Source: Propionimicrobium lymphophilum DSM 4903 (GTDB taxonomy: Bacteria > Actinomycetota > Actinomycetes > Propionibacteriales > Propionibacteriaceae). Taken from it: DNA of 64,000 nucleotides. Below the pieces are notes generated by a model, which was given only the letters and a program-made list of their open reading frames with translations, was not told where the DNA came from and did not search any database. The stretch lies in the NCBI RefSeq assembly GCF_000423485.1, contig NZ_AUIB01000006.1, positions 84,294 through 148,293 on the forward strand, read 5' to 3'. Of the stretch, positions 8,927 to 20,151 are shown in pieces. Within the stretch, counting starts at the first letter, position 1. Every line of letters begins with the position of its first letter. The position numbers and the translations under genes are program-made.

Positions 8927-11323
8927 ATGAATCAGCAGTCACCGTTCTCAATATTCGATCAGCCGGCGCCGCAACAGCCTCAGGCCGCGCCGCAGTCTAG
9001 TCCTGCCCCTGTGGATAGCGACGAGCTTTTGGATGGCCTCAACGATCAACAACGCAAGGCAGTCCTTCACGAGGGTGGGCCTGTTCTAGTTGTCGCGGGC
9101 GCTGGCTCGGGCAAAACCCGAGTGCTGACCAGGCGAATCGCTTACCTGGTCGGGGCCCGTGGTGTCCATCCCGGCTCTATCTTGGCCATCACCTTTACCA
9201 ACAAGGCCGCCGCGGAGATGCGCGAAAGGGTTCAAGATCTAGTCGGAAACAGGGCTAAGTCGATGTGGGTTTCGACGTTCCACTCTGCATGCGTGCGAAT
9301 CCTGCGCAGCGAAATCGATGCCCTGGGCTTCAAAAAGAATTTCTCGATTTACGACAGCACCGATTCTAAGCGGTTGATGACCATGGTGCTCAAAGACCAG
9401 GGCACCGATCCGAAAAAATTCCCGGTAAAGCAAGTGCAAAACTGGGTCAGCAATTGCAAGAACGAGTTGATCGGCCCGGCTGCTGCTGCAGAAAATGGCG
9501 AAGGCCCGAGCGGAAACGTCGAGATTATGGCCGAGGCATACAAGGAGTACGCGCGGAGGCTGAAGGCGGCAAACGCACTAGATTTCGACGACTTGATCAT
9601 GCTCACGGTCGAACTTTTCGAAAAGTTCCCGGACATCCGCGAAAAGTATCGCAGGCGTTTCCGTCAGGTATTAGTGGACGAGTATCAGGACACAAACCAC
9701 GCACAGTACATGCTGATCAAACAGCTCTGTGGACAGTTCCCGACGCCCGAGGGTGAGCCGGTAATTGTGCCTAGTGAGCTCATGGTAGTGGGCGACTCCG
9801 ACCAGAGCATTTACGCGTTCAGGGGTGCCACAATTCGCAATATTCTCGACTTCGAGAAAGACTTCCCGGGCGCGGAAACAATTCTTCTCGAGCAGAACTA
9901 CCGCTCCACGCAGACCGTGCTTTCCGCGGCTAACGCGGTTATTAAGCACAACTCTGGGCGTCCGGAAAAGAATCTTTGGTCCGACTCTGGCGACGGCGAA
10001 AAAATCGTCGGCTACGTTGCCGACACCGAGCACGATGAGGCTCGCTATATTGCGCAAGAGATCGATCAGCTTGTGGAAGATGGCCACAAGTATTCAGACG
10101 TGGCGGTTTTCTATCGTACGAACGCCCAGTCGAGGCCGATTGAGGAAGTTTTCATCAGGGTCGGCCTGCCATACCGGGTGGTCGGGGGAGTGCGCTTCTA
10201 CGAACGAAAAGAGGTTCGCGACGCCATCGCATATCTGCGGGCGATCTCGAACCCCGCGGACGACGTCTCGCTGCTTCGGGTCATCAACACGCCGAAGCGA
10301 GGCATCGGCGACCGCGCACAGCAGGCTCTGCAAGACTACGCCGCTTACAACCAATCGAGCGTGAGCGAGGCGATCGCCAACCTCGACGAAATTCCTGGCA
10401 TCGCCACCAGGTCGAGAAACCAGATAAAGGCTTTCAGCGAATTGCTGGCACATTGGCGTCAACTGGATGCTGACGGCTCGGTAGCCAGCGACGTCCTCCA
10501 AGCCGTCCTCACAGAATCTGGCCTTTTGGACGAACTGAAGGCCTCGAAAGATCCGCAAGACGAGACGCGCGTCGAGAACCTCGTCGAGCTCGTCGCCGTC
10601 GCCCAAGAGTTTGTTGCCCAGGCCGGGGCAGTGGATTTAGAAGAGGTGGATGAGCACCTCGAGGCCGGTGGTCTGGCTGGCGGAATGGCGGAGCCGGACC
10701 AATCTCTGGCAGCATTCCTTGAGCGGGTGGCGTTGGTGGCCGATTCCGATCAGATCCCCGATGCGGGCGACGGCCTCGGAGTGGTGACGTTGATGACGCT
10801 GCACACCGCGAAGGGCCTTGAATTCGACACAGTGTTTTTGACTGGGCTCGAAGACGGTGTTTTCCCGCACAGTCGTTCAATGGGGGACAGGTCAGAGCTA
10901 TCCGAGGAGCGCCGGCTCGCCTATGTGGGCATCACGCGCGCTCGCAAGAGGCTGTACCTGACTCGGGCTTCTGTGCGTTCGGTTTGGGGCTCGCCCAGCT
11001 ACAACCCGGTTAGCCGTTTCGTCGAGGAGATCCCCGATGAGCTGATCGATTGGCGACGCACGGGCCACGATGTGTCAGCATGGCAGAACAAGCCGACCAG
11101 GCCCAGTCACGATGAGGGGGCCTCGGTGTTTGGTTCCGGCCGGGGCAAACCGAAGGTCGAGGACCAGTTGCGGGTTGGCGACAGGGTGTTACACACCAGC
11201 TTCGGAATGGGCGACGTGCTAGCCGTCAACGGCTCTGGCTCGAACGCCACGGTTGATGTCGACTTCGGGTCTCTCGGCAAGAAGCGCCTCGCGCTTCGCT
11301 ATGCTCCGATGGAAAAGCTCTAG
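8927..11323 (+). CDS. pcrA: ATP-dependent DNA helicase PcrA/UvrD1
   Basis: This superfamily 1A helicase (about 798 aa) unwinds DNA 3' to 5' in excision repair and replication-fork rescue. Visible motifs are Walker A GAGSGKT, motif II VDEYQD, motif III around VGDSDQSIYAFRGA, and motif V TLHTAKGLEF. The extreme C-terminus has the Tudor-like segment that binds RNA polymerase (LRVGDRVLHTSFG). The first in-frame start is a TTG at 8891, but GAGGG at 8915-8919 points to the ATG pair at 8924/8927. A Pro/Gln-rich stretch precedes the helicase core. The next gene follows after 14 bases, so they are probably co-transcribed. Confidence 0.95.
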   Translation: MNQQSPFSIFDQPAPQQPQAAPQSSPAPVDSDELLDGLNDQQRKAVLHEGGPVLVVAGAGSGKTRVLTRRIAYLVGARGVHPGSILAITFTNKAAAEMRERVQDLVGNRAKSMWVSTFHSACVRILRSEIDALGFKKNFSIYDSTDSKRLMTMVLKDQGTDPKKFPVKQVQNWVSNCKNELIGPAAAAENGEGPSGNVEIMAEAYKEYARRLKAANALDFDDLIMLTVELFEKFPDIREKYRRRFRQVLVDEYQDTNHAQYMLIKQLCGQFPTPEGEPVIVPSELMVVGDSDQSIYAFRGATIRNILDFEKDFPGAETILLEQNYRSTQTVLSAANAVIKHNSGRPEKNLWSDSGDGEKIVGYVADTEHDEARYIAQEIDQLVEDGHKYSDVAVFYRTNAQSRPIEEVFIRVGLPYRVVGGVRFYERKEVRDAIAYLRAISNPADDVSLLRVINTPKRGIGDRAQQALQDYAAYNQSSVSEAIANLDEIPGIATRSRNQIKAFSELLAHWRQLDADGSVASDVLQAVLTESGLLDELKASKDPQDETRVENLVELVAVAQEFVAQAGAVDLEEVDEHLEAGGLAGGMAEPDQSLAAFLERVALVADSDQIPDAGDGLGVVTLMTLHTAKGLEFDTVFLTGLEDGVFPHSRSMGDRSELSEERRLAYVGITRARKRLYLTRASVRSVWGSPSYNPVSRFVEEIPDELIDWRRTGHDVSAWQNKPTRPSHDEGASVFGSGRGKPKVEDQLRVGDRVLHTSFGMGDVLAVNGSGSNATVDVDFGSLGKKRLALRYAPMEKL

Positions 11324-11337
11324 GCGGGGGATTGGAC

Positions 11338-12687
11338 ATGGCTAAATTCGGCTTCGGCAAGCGCGGCGATGATTCAGGAATGAAGATTTCCAGTAAGTCC
11401 TCGCTTAAAGCCAGGAAGGCCAAAGAACAGTTTCGGGCCAAGACCAGCCAAGTTGTGGGCTTGGCGAGGGTCAGTGATTTTCGGGGATCTGCAAAGAACA
11501 TCCCCTGGTATATCTCGGGGCCCGGGGCTGCAGCGAGCGTCGTATTGGTGTCCCTGATGGCCATCTTGATTTCTTCCGTGATCGCGTGGTTGCCCTACTC
11601 CGAATACACCGAATCGGTCCCGTTCGCGGTCTCGGGGCACATCTGGCTGCTCGTCAGCGGGGTGCCGATAGGCCTAGAAGCCGGGCAGATGAGTCTTTTC
11701 CCGCTATTGCTCACGATTTTGCTTTTCGTCCTTTCCCACGTCGCTTGCCAGCTGGTTTTTCCCCGCACCCTGGGCTCGAATGAGTTGAGCGACGACGATA
11801 AAAAGATGCGCTTCGTGGCTAAGCTGACCGGCGGGTTTGCTCTGACATACGCTGCAATCGGGCTGCTCGTCTTGGCGCTTAGCGGTCAGGCGTCGTGGGG
11901 TGCTCTTTTGCGGGTGGCGATCGTCGGAGTGCTGTTGAGTTTCTTTAGTCTGAAACACGCCGCACACTGGTCAATCGTTCCGAGGGCGATCAGGGATTTA
12001 GGGTGGGCAGTGCTTTCCGGCATCTTCACATTGTTGTTCTTTTCTTGTCTGGCATTAATCGCTGCGCTAATCGGCGGGCGCGAAAAGGTCGCAACTATCG
12101 CTGCATCCTTGGGCGTTGGTGGTCTAGATTCGGTTCTGCTGGCCCTGACGCAGTTGGCTTGGCTGCCGAATGCCCTAATCTGGGTGATGTCTTGGGTGAG
12201 CGGGGCTGGCTTCAGCTTCGGCGCGGATTCGGTGATCACGCCAGCAGCAACCGAGGTTGGATTGCTTCCCGCGCTTCCGCTGCTCGGTGCTTTTCCAGAT
12301 CCCGGCGGCACTCCGGCCGGCTTTAGTGCTTGGTTGGTGGCGCCAGTCTTGGCAGGTGCCGTTTGCGGCTACGTCTTTATTCGCCGTCAGATGAAGCAGG
12401 TAGATTGTCTCTTCAGCGCCGCTGTGTGGGGAGCAGTTGCGGGAATTTTCGCTGGCATGGCGCTAGTTGTGCTCGGTTATCTTTCTTCCGGAGACCTTGG
12501 TGGCGTCAGGTTGGTAGACGTCGGGCCGAGGCTTCCGGAGCTAGCGACGTTCGCTCCCGCACTGCTCGGTTTAGGCTCGCTGTGCGCTTCGACTCTCACC
12601 GCTTCGTTATTAGGGGTTCGTCGAATCCTGCCGAAAGTCCAAGTCGCAAAGCCCACCGAGCTACCCGAAGAGAGCTCGGATGGCTAG
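11338..12687 (+). CDS. perM: DUF6350 integral membrane protein (PerM-like)
   Basis: This 449-aa protein has a basic cytosolic N-terminal tail of about 60 residues and then roughly ten hydrophobic helices. It belongs to the DUF6350 family. The family member directly upstream of purN-purH in mycobacteria, PerM, supports cell division under stress. Position upstream of purN here supports orthology, but the symbol is by synteny, not by detailed alignment. A TTG at 11332 is in frame; the ATG at 11338 follows a GGGGG run and is chosen. Its last eight bases overlap purN, so translation is coupled. Confidence 0.75.
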   Translation: MAKFGFGKRGDDSGMKISSKSSLKARKAKEQFRAKTSQVVGLARVSDFRGSAKNIPWYISGPGAAASVVLVSLMAILISSVIAWLPYSEYTESVPFAVSGHIWLLVSGVPIGLEAGQMSLFPLLLTILLFVLSHVACQLVFPRTLGSNELSDDDKKMRFVAKLTGGFALTYAAIGLLVLALSGQASWGALLRVAIVGVLLSFFSLKHAAHWSIVPRAIRDLGWAVLSGIFTLLFFSCLALIAALIGGREKVATIAASLGVGGLDSVLLALTQLAWLPNALIWVMSWVSGAGFSFGADSVITPAATEVGLLPALPLLGAFPDPGGTPAGFSAWLVAPVLAGAVCGYVFIRRQMKQVDCLFSAAVWGAVAGIFAGMALVVLGYLSSGDLGGVRLVDVGPRLPELATFAPALLGLGSLCASTLTASLLGVRRILPKVQVAKPTELPEESSDG

Positions 12688-13264
12688 ACTTGGCCAAGTG
12701 AGAATGGTGGTTTTGGCGTCCGGTACGGGAACGCTTCTGCAATCTTTAATTAATGCCCAAGAAGATGGGCAGCTGGCGGGGCAAATAGTTGCGGTCGGTT
12801 CTGACGTGCCCGGCTGTGGAGCAATCACTCGGGCTAAAAATGCCGGTCTGGAGACTTTCGAGTTGCCCCTAGCTAAGGGCGCAGACCGCGAAGAATGGGA
12901 TCGAAAACTTAGCGCCAAGGTTGCCGAGTTCTCTCCCGATCTAGTGGTTAGCGCGGGTTTCATGAAGCTCTTGGGCGCTAACTTCCTGAATGCCTTCGGC
13001 GGTCGCTGCATAAACACCCATCCTGCCCTTCTGCCAAGTTTTCCCGGAATGCACGGTGTCCGCGACGCGCTCGCAGCCGGAGTAAAGGTCAGCGGTGCAA
13101 CGGTCTTTATGGTCGACGACGGAGTCGACACCGGAAAGATCATCGCGCAACGCCCCGTGGAGGTGCTGCCAGAAGACGATGAGGCGCAGCTTCACGAGCG
13201 CATCAAGGTTGTTGAGCGTCAACTGCTCAAAGAAGTAGTGAACGATTTCGCGAAGAATTTTTAG
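12680..13264 (+). CDS. purN: Phosphoribosylglycinamide formyltransferase
   Basis: The 194-aa enzyme uses 10-formyl-THF to formylate GAR in purine synthesis. The phosphate-binding SGTGT loop, the catalytic histidine in HPALLPSF, and the later [11 protein letters not shown] motif are intact. The start overlaps the upstream membrane gene by eight bases. An internal ATG eight codons later also precedes the conserved core. It is followed after 19 bases by purH and then folD, forming a one-carbon/purine operon. Confidence 0.95.
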   Translation: MARLGQVRMVVLASGTGTLLQSLINAQEDGQLAGQIVAVGSDVPGCGAITRAKNAGLETFELPLAKGADREEWDRKLSAKVAEFSPDLVVSAGFMKLLGANFLNAFGGRCINTHPALLPSFPGMHGVRDALAAGVKVSGATVFMVDDGVDTGKIIAQRPVEVLPEDDEAQLHERIKVVERQLLKEVVNDFAKNF

Positions 13265-13283
13265 CAAAGGAAGGCAGCAACAA

Positions 13284-14840
<1,557 letters not shown>

Positions 14841-14857
14841 TTCATCAGGAGACTGAA

Positions 14858-15700
14858 TTGAGTGCGAACAAGCTAGATGGCAAGGCGCTAGCCGCCGATA
14901 TTAAGGTGGAGCTGTCCCAGCGGGTCGAAAAGCTCGCTGTCGCAGGGGCTCGTCCCGGCCTGGCAACAGTTCTCGTCGGCGACGATCCAGCCAGCCAGAG
15001 CTATGTTCGCATGAAGCACAGGGACTGCGAGCAGGTCGGCATCCGTTCCGTGCGGGTCGATCTGCCCGCAGACACCACCGCGAGTCAGCTCGAAGAAGCG
15101 ATCGAGGGACTGAACGAAAATCCCGATGTCACCGGCTACATTGTTCAGCTGCCGCTGCCTAAAGGGCTGGATCAGAATCGCTTTTTGGGCCTGGTCGATC
15201 CGGCTAAAGACGTCGACGGTCTGCACCCGGTCAACCTCGGCAAACTTGTCCTAAACGAGCCAGCTCCGCTGCCATGTACTCCGCGCGGAATCGTGGAACT
15301 CCTGAGGCACAATCAGATTGTTCTCGACGGGGCAGAAGTTTGCATCGTCGGTAGAGGGATCACCGTAGGGCGTCCGTTGTCATTATTGCTGACCCGGCGC
15401 AGCGAAAACTGCACCGTTACCCAGTGCCACACCGGCACCAAGGAATTGGCGGCGCACACCCGTCAGGCGGATATCATCATCACTGCTGCAGGCAAGCCGG
15501 ATACCGTCACGGCAGACATGATCAAACCCGGTGCGGTGCTGGTGGACGTAGGTGTTAGCCGAGTCGACGGGAAGATCCGCGGAGATCTCTCCGATGACGT
15601 TTGGGAGAAGGCATCTTGGGTTACGCCCAATCCGGGTGGAGTTGGCCCGATGACTAGGGCCATGCTGCTGCGCAACGTCGTCGACATCGCGCAAGGCTAG
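14858..15700 (+). CDS. folD: Methylenetetrahydrofolate dehydrogenase/cyclohydrolase
   Basis: FolD (280 aa) interconverts 5,10-methylene-THF and 10-formyl-THF using NADP. The catalytic YVRMKHR motif with its lysine, the QLPLPKGLD segment, and the NADP-binding [10 protein letters not shown] motif are present. The start is TTG at 14858 with AGGAGA five bases upstream. It lies 17 bases after purH and 13 bases before the DUF3017 gene, in one operon. Confidence 0.96.
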   Translation: MSANKLDGKALAADIKVELSQRVEKLAVAGARPGLATVLVGDDPASQSYVRMKHRDCEQVGIRSVRVDLPADTTASQLEEAIEGLNENPDVTGYIVQLPLPKGLDQNRFLGLVDPAKDVDGLHPVNLGKLVLNEPAPLPCTPRGIVELLRHNQIVLDGAEVCIVGRGITVGRPLSLLLTRRSENCTVTQCHTGTKELAAHTRQADIIITAAGKPDTVTADMIKPGAVLVDVGVSRVDGKIRGDLSDDVWEKASWVTPNPGGVGPMTRAMLLRNVVDIAQG

Positions 15701-15713
15701 GAGCGGATCCTAG

Positions 15714-16037
15714 ATGAACGACGAAATCGAGCAGATCGAAAAGATCGAGGCAAAGGGGCATCAGAAACAACCCGAATATCCGTCCTTCTGGGCCCTAGCC
15801 TTCATCATCGCGATCTTTTCCGTCGGCGTCGTTCTGGTCATTCTTAAGTACTGGCGCAAGGGGACCTTCATCATGGGATTCGCGCTTGTGTGTGCCAGTG
15901 CTTATCGCGCGGTGGCTGCACCCGAGAGGGCGGGGTTGCTAGTCGTGCGCGGTAAGCGTTTCGATGTTGCATTTTTGCTGCTTGGCGGGGCATCGCTAAT
16001 GGCACTAGCGGTGTTGGTGGCTGGCATATACATTTGA
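15714..16037 (+). CDS. DUF3017 family small membrane protein
   Basis: The product is 107 aa with a charged N-terminus and three membrane helices (about 26-44, 50-65 and 85-105). DUF3017 proteins are typically found right after folD in actinobacteria, as here. Function is unknown. GGAG precedes the ATG. Confidence 0.8.
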   Translation: MNDEIEQIEKIEAKGHQKQPEYPSFWALAFIIAIFSVGVVLVILKYWRKGTFIMGFALVCASAYRAVAAPERAGLLVVRGKRFDVAFLLLGGASLMALAVLVAGIYI

Positions 16038-16094
16038 TCCCACTCGTTGGAAGCGTCCGAAGCTATGGCTAGGACGTATTTATGATTGTGCAGC

Positions 16095-16763
16095 ATGGCG
16101 ACTACTGATTTGCGGCTTGCCGTGCGAGAAACGTTGCCGATTGGCTTGGGCTACGTGCCCCTGGGAATAGCGTTCGGGTTATTCGCGGTCAGCCAAGGGT
16201 TTCCTTTGTGGTTGGCGACTATAACCGCAATGATCATCTATTCGGGTTCGATGGAGTTCATTGCTGTCGGGCTGATCACCGGCGGAGCATCTTTCTTTAA
16301 TACCGCTTTGACAACTTTCTTCGTCAGTTTCCGGCACATTTTCTATGGCCTTTCCGTCCCGATTCGGCAGGTTAATCCTGCGGCTAGGCCATACGCTGTG
16401 CATGCGCTGACGGACGAGGCCTGGGCTTTACTTAGCCATCCAAGCGCGAAGGATTTCAGCGGCAAACGAATAATTCTTACTGAGCTTTTCTGCCACTTGT
16501 ACTGGGTATTTGGAACGACTCTGGGCGCAGTCGTCGGCTCAAAGCTTCCCTGGGATCTTTCCTGGATGGGGTTTGCCCTGACCGCGCTATTCGTTGTGCT
16601 CTCGATCGAGGCCCTGGAAACTGCCCGGCAGCCTGCCTTATTGTTCTCGATCGCCCTGGTATGCGGGGTAGCCGCCCAACTCTTAATACCCGATTACATG
16701 ATGGTAGGCGCGATGACGTCATATGCGGTCATCTCGGTGGTAGGCGGAAGGTGGCTGAAATGA
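16095..16763 (+). CDS. azlC: Branched-chain amino acid exporter large subunit, AzlC family
   Basis: The 222-aa product is an integral membrane protein with the AzlC opening (RETLPIGLGYVPLGIAFG) and six or so hydrophobic helices. AzlC and AzlD together form an LIV-E type exporter for branched-chain amino acids and analogues. The longer TTG-started form at 16086 is possible; the ATG at 16095 is the first ATG and matches family starts. The stop codon overlaps the azlD start in an ATGA arrangement, so the two subunits are made together. Confidence 0.88.
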   Translation: MATTDLRLAVRETLPIGLGYVPLGIAFGLFAVSQGFPLWLATITAMIIYSGSMEFIAVGLITGGASFFNTALTTFFVSFRHIFYGLSVPIRQVNPAARPYAVHALTDEAWALLSHPSAKDFSGKRIILTELFCHLYWVFGTTLGAVVGSKLPWDLSWMGFALTALFVVLSIEALETARQPALLFSIALVCGVAAQLLIPDYMMVGAMTSYAVISVVGGRWLK

Positions 16764-17089
16764 TTCCCGCACAACTCGAGATCAACGCGCATACCTGGAT
16801 CCTCATCGCGATCATGTTTGCCGGCACTTTCGGACTGAGGCTGACCCCGTTCGTCGTGCGCGCGTGGCTCGCCGACAACGAGACATTAAACACACTGGGG
16901 CGGCTAATGCCGGTTGGCGTGATGGTGATTCTCGTCGTCTATTCGTTCTCTGGCATCGTCGACGACGGCTTGGTGCCGGCCGTAATCGGCATCGTCGTCA
17001 CCGCAGCGCTGCACCTTTGGCGCCACCAGATGCTGATCTCTATCGTTGGTGGCGTTGGTGCGTACGGGCTCGCTTTGCTTCTGTTTTAG
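16760..17089 (+). CDS. azlD: Branched-chain amino acid exporter small subunit, AzlD family
   Basis: The product has 109 aa and four membrane helices, as expected for AzlD. The start is placed at the ATG at 16760 because it overlaps the azlC stop (ATGA) and begins the conserved protein; the reading frame is open further upstream but that part only shadows azlC. The stop overlaps the stop of the convergent permease gene by four bases. Confidence 0.85.
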   Translation: MIPAQLEINAHTWILIAIMFAGTFGLRLTPFVVRAWLADNETLNTLGRLMPVGVMVILVVYSFSGIVDDGLVPAVIGIVVTAALHLWRHQMLISIVGGVGAYGLALLLF

Positions 17090-18633
17090 GCGTGCCTGGA
17101 AAGGTCTGCGTCTTGCGGGTGGACCTTCGGGGACCGCGTAACGATCTTGTGGCCGATCCAGATGCCAAGGAACAAGAAGAGTCCGAGGTAGATGCTGAAG
17201 AACTGCAGGAACGAGAAGTCGCTGCGGATGATGTCTAACGACTGACCAACGACCACCACCGCGCACATGCCCAGTGCGATCAGCGGGCCGGCCGGGTACC
17301 AGGGGGCCTTGAACGGCAGCTCGGAGAGGTCGTGGCCTTGCGCTCGGAATGCCCTGCGGAACTTGTAGTGCGACCAGGCGATGCCCATCCAGGTGATGAA
17401 GCCCGCCAGGCCAGAAGCGTTAACTAGCCAGACGTAGACTGTTCCGGACCCGATCCTCGACGTGGCGAAGCAAGCGGCACCAACCAAGCAAGTGGCGATC
17501 AGTGCGGCCAGCGGAACGCCGTGCTTGGTGACTTTCGCGAACAACTTCGGAGCTTTGCGCTCCTTAGCGAGGGCGTAGAGCATGCGCGTCGAAACGTACA
17601 CGCCGGAGTTGCCAGCGGACAGGATGGAAGTGAGGATGATCGCGTTCATCACCGCGGAAGCTCCGGCGATACCGGCACGCTCGAATACCAGAGTGAACGG
17701 CGAGGTGGTGACCGCCTGCGTCAGGCCCTCGGCGGTTGAGGTGTCTGCGGTCGCTGACTGCAGCAGGGACGGCTCGGTGTAGGGCAGCAGGAAACCAATG
17801 ACGGCGATGGCGCCGATGTAGAACAGCAGGATGCGGTAGAACACGGCTCTGGTTGCCCTCGGGACGTTCTTTTCCGGCTCGTCGGTTTCGCCCGCTGCGA
17901 TGCCGATCATCTCGGTGCCCTGGAACGAGAAACCGGCGATCATGAAGACGCCCATGATGCCCCAGAAACCGTTGACGAACGGCGCCTCGCCGATCGCCCA
18001 GTTGCCGAAGCCAGGGGAGGGCCCGCCCAAAATTCCGAAGATCATAAGCACGCCCAGAATCAGGAATGTGATGACCGCGATCACTTTGATCGCGGCGAAC
18101 CAGAACTCGGACTCGCCGAATCCTCGAACGGTAAACGCGTTGAGAATGAACAGGAACGCCAAGAATCCGGCCGACCAGATCCACGGCGGAACAACGTCTG
18201 CGGGCACCCAGTACTGCATGACGATCGCGGCCGCCACCAATTCCGCGGCGACGGTGATCGCCCAGTTGTACCAATAGTTCCAGCCCTGCGCGAAGCCGAA
18301 GGACTTGGAGACATAACGGCTGGCGTATACCTCGAAGGCTCCGGAAGCTGGGCAGTAAGTAGCCATCTCTCCCAGAGACTGCATCAGGAAGTAGACCATG
18401 ACGCCGATTGCGCCATATGCCAGAAGCGCGCCGCCCGGGCCTGCCCCGGCGATGGTGCCACCGGATGCCAAGAACAGGCCGGTGCCGATTGCGCCGCCAA
18501 TGGCAATCATGTTTAGGTGTCTGGCGTGAAGAGACTTCTTCAGCTTGCCGCCCGCCTTGGACTTGTCGGCACTTTTTGAAACGTGCAAGGCGTTATTCGT
18601 GTCGTCGAACGACGTGCTAGCTGCTTCGGCCAT
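17086..18633 (-). CDS. Amino acid permease, APC superfamily (AAT/LysP type)
   Basis: The 515-aa protein has about 12 membrane helices and the hallmark first-helix motif IAIGGAIGTGLFLASG of proton-coupled amino acid permeases. The N-terminal 35 residues are polar and cytosolic. The sequence around GEMATYCPASGAFEVYASR is close to the lysine permease LysP subgroup, but the substrate is not certain from sequence. GGGAG lies upstream of the ATG. The C-terminus overlaps the convergent azlD gene by four bases, with no terminator in between. Confidence 0.9.
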   Translation of the reverse strand: MAEAASTSFDDTNNALHVSKSADKSKAGGKLKKSLHARHLNMIAIGGAIGTGLFLASGGTIAGAGPGGALLAYGAIGVMVYFLMQSLGEMATYCPASGAFEVYASRYVSKSFGFAQGWNYWYNWAITVAAELVAAAIVMQYWVPADVVPPWIWSAGFLAFLFILNAFTVRGFGESEFWFAAIKVIAVITFLILGVLMIFGILGGPSPGFGNWAIGEAPFVNGFWGIMGVFMIAGFSFQGTEMIGIAAGETDEPEKNVPRATRAVFYRILLFYIGAIAVIGFLLPYTEPSLLQSATADTSTAEGLTQAVTTSPFTLVFERAGIAGASAVMNAIILTSILSAGNSGVYVSTRMLYALAKERKAPKLFAKVTKHGVPLAALIATCLVGAACFATSRIGSGTVYVWLVNASGLAGFITWMGIAWSHYKFRRAFRAQGHDLSELPFKAPWYPAGPLIALGMCAVVVVGQSLDIIRSDFSFLQFFSIYLGLFLFLGIWIGHKIVTRSPKVHPQDADLSRHA

Positions 18634-18787
18634 GATTAACTCCCTTTCGAGCCAGACTGTTTAGAAGCTTATTATGCGATGCTCGACTAGGAGAAATAAC
18701 TTGCCTCATATCCACCTGCAAAGTTCAGATTTCGGCTGCTGATTAGGTATCTGTGGTGCGGGACGGTTGTTTCTAGTTGGCGCTTGT

Positions 18788-18793
18788 TAATAT
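18788..18793 (+). promoter_or_regulatory. -10 box of a probable leaderless transcript (lipoprotein gene)
   Basis: TAATAT ends seven bases before the ATG at 18801, the spacing at which transcription would start on or next to the start codon. No ribosome-binding site is visible. This supports the ATG rather than the upstream TTG. Confidence 0.5.
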
Positions 18794-18800
18794 TCGTCCC

Positions 18801-19172
18801 ATGCGGTCTCGTAAAGGTATTAGCTTCAGCAGCTTAATTAACCTGGTAGTTGCGGTGTGTTTAGTTGGTTCCCTCAGCGCCTGTTCTTCGGAATCGGAGT
18901 ACAGCGATTTTAAGTCCAGACAAAATATTCCCTGGGATAGCTACAGCGTTACCGATGACCACACAATCACGTTTAAGGTGACCACTGGCGACGAACGTTG
19001 CTATTACGTGGCCACCGGCAGTGCGGAGAGTGAAGGCCTGCTGAAGGTGAAATTCGTGCAGGGAACGCGTAAAGACGCGCCTGACGAATGCACCGCGATT
19101 GGTGTCATTAAAGAAATTAAGATCCGCACTAAGCGTGTGGCCAGCACATTAAAAGTAGAGGAAATGAAGTAG
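18801..19172 (+). CDS. Small secreted lipoprotein, unknown function
   Basis: The 123-aa product has a lipoprotein signal peptide: basic n-region, hydrophobic core and a lipobox LSAC with the acylated cysteine at C28. The mature part is about 95 residues, mixed charge, with two further cysteines (around CYYV and DECTA) that could form a disulfide outside the cell. I recognise no family. A TTG start eight codons upstream is possible but less likely. It ends just before a strong palindromic terminator. Confidence 0.7.
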   Translation: MRSRKGISFSSLINLVVAVCLVGSLSACSSESEYSDFKSRQNIPWDSYSVTDDHTITFKVTTGDERCYYVATGSAESEGLLKVKFVQGTRKDAPDECTAIGVIKEIKIRTKRVASTLKVEEMK

Positions 19173-19176
19173 TAGC

Positions 19177-19222
19177 TATTGAGTCGTTTTTGGTTCTTAG
19201 ACGAGCCAAAAACGACTCAATA
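19177..19222. terminator. Long inverted repeat, probable bidirectional terminator
   Basis: Seventeen perfectly paired bases (19177-19193 with 19206-19222) plus three more inner pairs, one of them G-T, leave a six-base loop. It lies between two convergent genes, five bases after one stop and one base before the other. A 38-base core (19181-19218) is homologous to the palindrome at 55784-55835. Confidence 0.7.
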
Positions 19223-19223
19223 A

Positions 19224-20144
19224 TTAAATCCCGATCGCGTCCTTTTCCTTCTGGGTGACGCGGCCGCCGGTGATTGGCTCACCCGTGCTCGGCAAGGTCA
19301 AGATCTCGACGCCATTTTCGCGGGCAACCATCGTCTGCTCGAACTGAGCGCAACGCGACTTGTCCTGGGTGACGACGGTCCAACCGTCATCCCACTGCTC
19401 GGTGCGTGCGCTGCCTAGGGTGAGCATCGGCTCAATGGTGAACGTCATGCCTGGCTTGATGATCGGCAGGGATGTCGGTTCATCGTAGTGCAGCACAATC
19501 AGGCCAGAGTGGAATGCGGTGTGCACACCGTGGCCGGTGTATTCGCGCACAGAGTCGTAGCCAAAGCGGTCAGCGTACGCCTGAATGACTTTGCCGATAA
19601 CGTTGAAGCGCCTGCCCGGAGCGACCGCCTTGATGCCTCGGTTCATCGCGTTCTGGGTGCGCTCGGTCAGCAGGCGAGACCCCTCGTCGACGTCGCCACA
19701 GAAGAAGGTTGCGCAGTTGTCGCCGTGCACACCATGGATAAAGGCGGTGACGTCGAGCTTAACCAGGTCGCCGTCCTCGAGCGGGCGAGCATCGGGGATG
19801 CCGTGGCAGATCACTTCGTTAACCGACGAACAGATGCTCTTGGGGAAACCCTGATACTGCAGAGAAGACGGGTAGGCGCCGTTGTCGCACATGAACTCGT
19901 GGGCGACCTTATCAAGATGATCGGTGGTCACGCCGGGCTGGATTTCGGCTGCTGCAACCAAGATTGCGTCCGCAGCGATGCGGCCAGCAATCTTCATCTT
20001 CTCGATGGTTTCTTCATCCATCACGTCAGGGCCGTCGTAGGTTTCCCTGGCCATCACTCCGACATAGTCCGGCTTTTGCACCGAACCAGGAACGTGACGG
20101 AGCGGACTAACTGCATAAGGCTTTACTGGAGAACTCACAAGCAC
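19224..20144 (-). CDS. map: Methionine aminopeptidase, type I
   Basis: The 306-aa enzyme removes the initiator methionine from nascent proteins. The five metal ligands are recognisable: the two aspartates in LDVTAF and HGDN, His in YTGHGVH, Glu in TIEPM, and Glu in QFEQT. An N-terminal extension of about 40 residues with a Pro-rich ribosome-binding-like segment (PLRHVPGSVQKPDYV) is typical of actinobacterial long-form enzymes. The start could be the GTG at 20144 or 20138. It lies seven bases after the DUF2510 gene. Map usually also occurs in the spc operon of related bacteria; here the spc operon lacks it. Confidence 0.94.
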   Translation of the reverse strand: MLVSSPVKPYAVSPLRHVPGSVQKPDYVGVMARETYDGPDVMDEETIEKMKIAGRIAADAILVAAAEIQPGVTTDHLDKVAHEFMCDNGAYPSSLQYQGFPKSICSSVNEVICHGIPDARPLEDGDLVKLDVTAFIHGVHGDNCATFFCGDVDEGSRLLTERTQNAMNRGIKAVAPGRRFNVIGKVIQAYADRFGYDSVREYTGHGVHTAFHSGLIVLHYDEPTSLPIIKPGMTFTIEPMLTLGSARTEQWDDGWTVVTQDKSRCAQFEQTMVARENGVEILTLPSTGEPITGGRVTQKEKDAIGI

Positions 20145-20151
20145 AAGACTA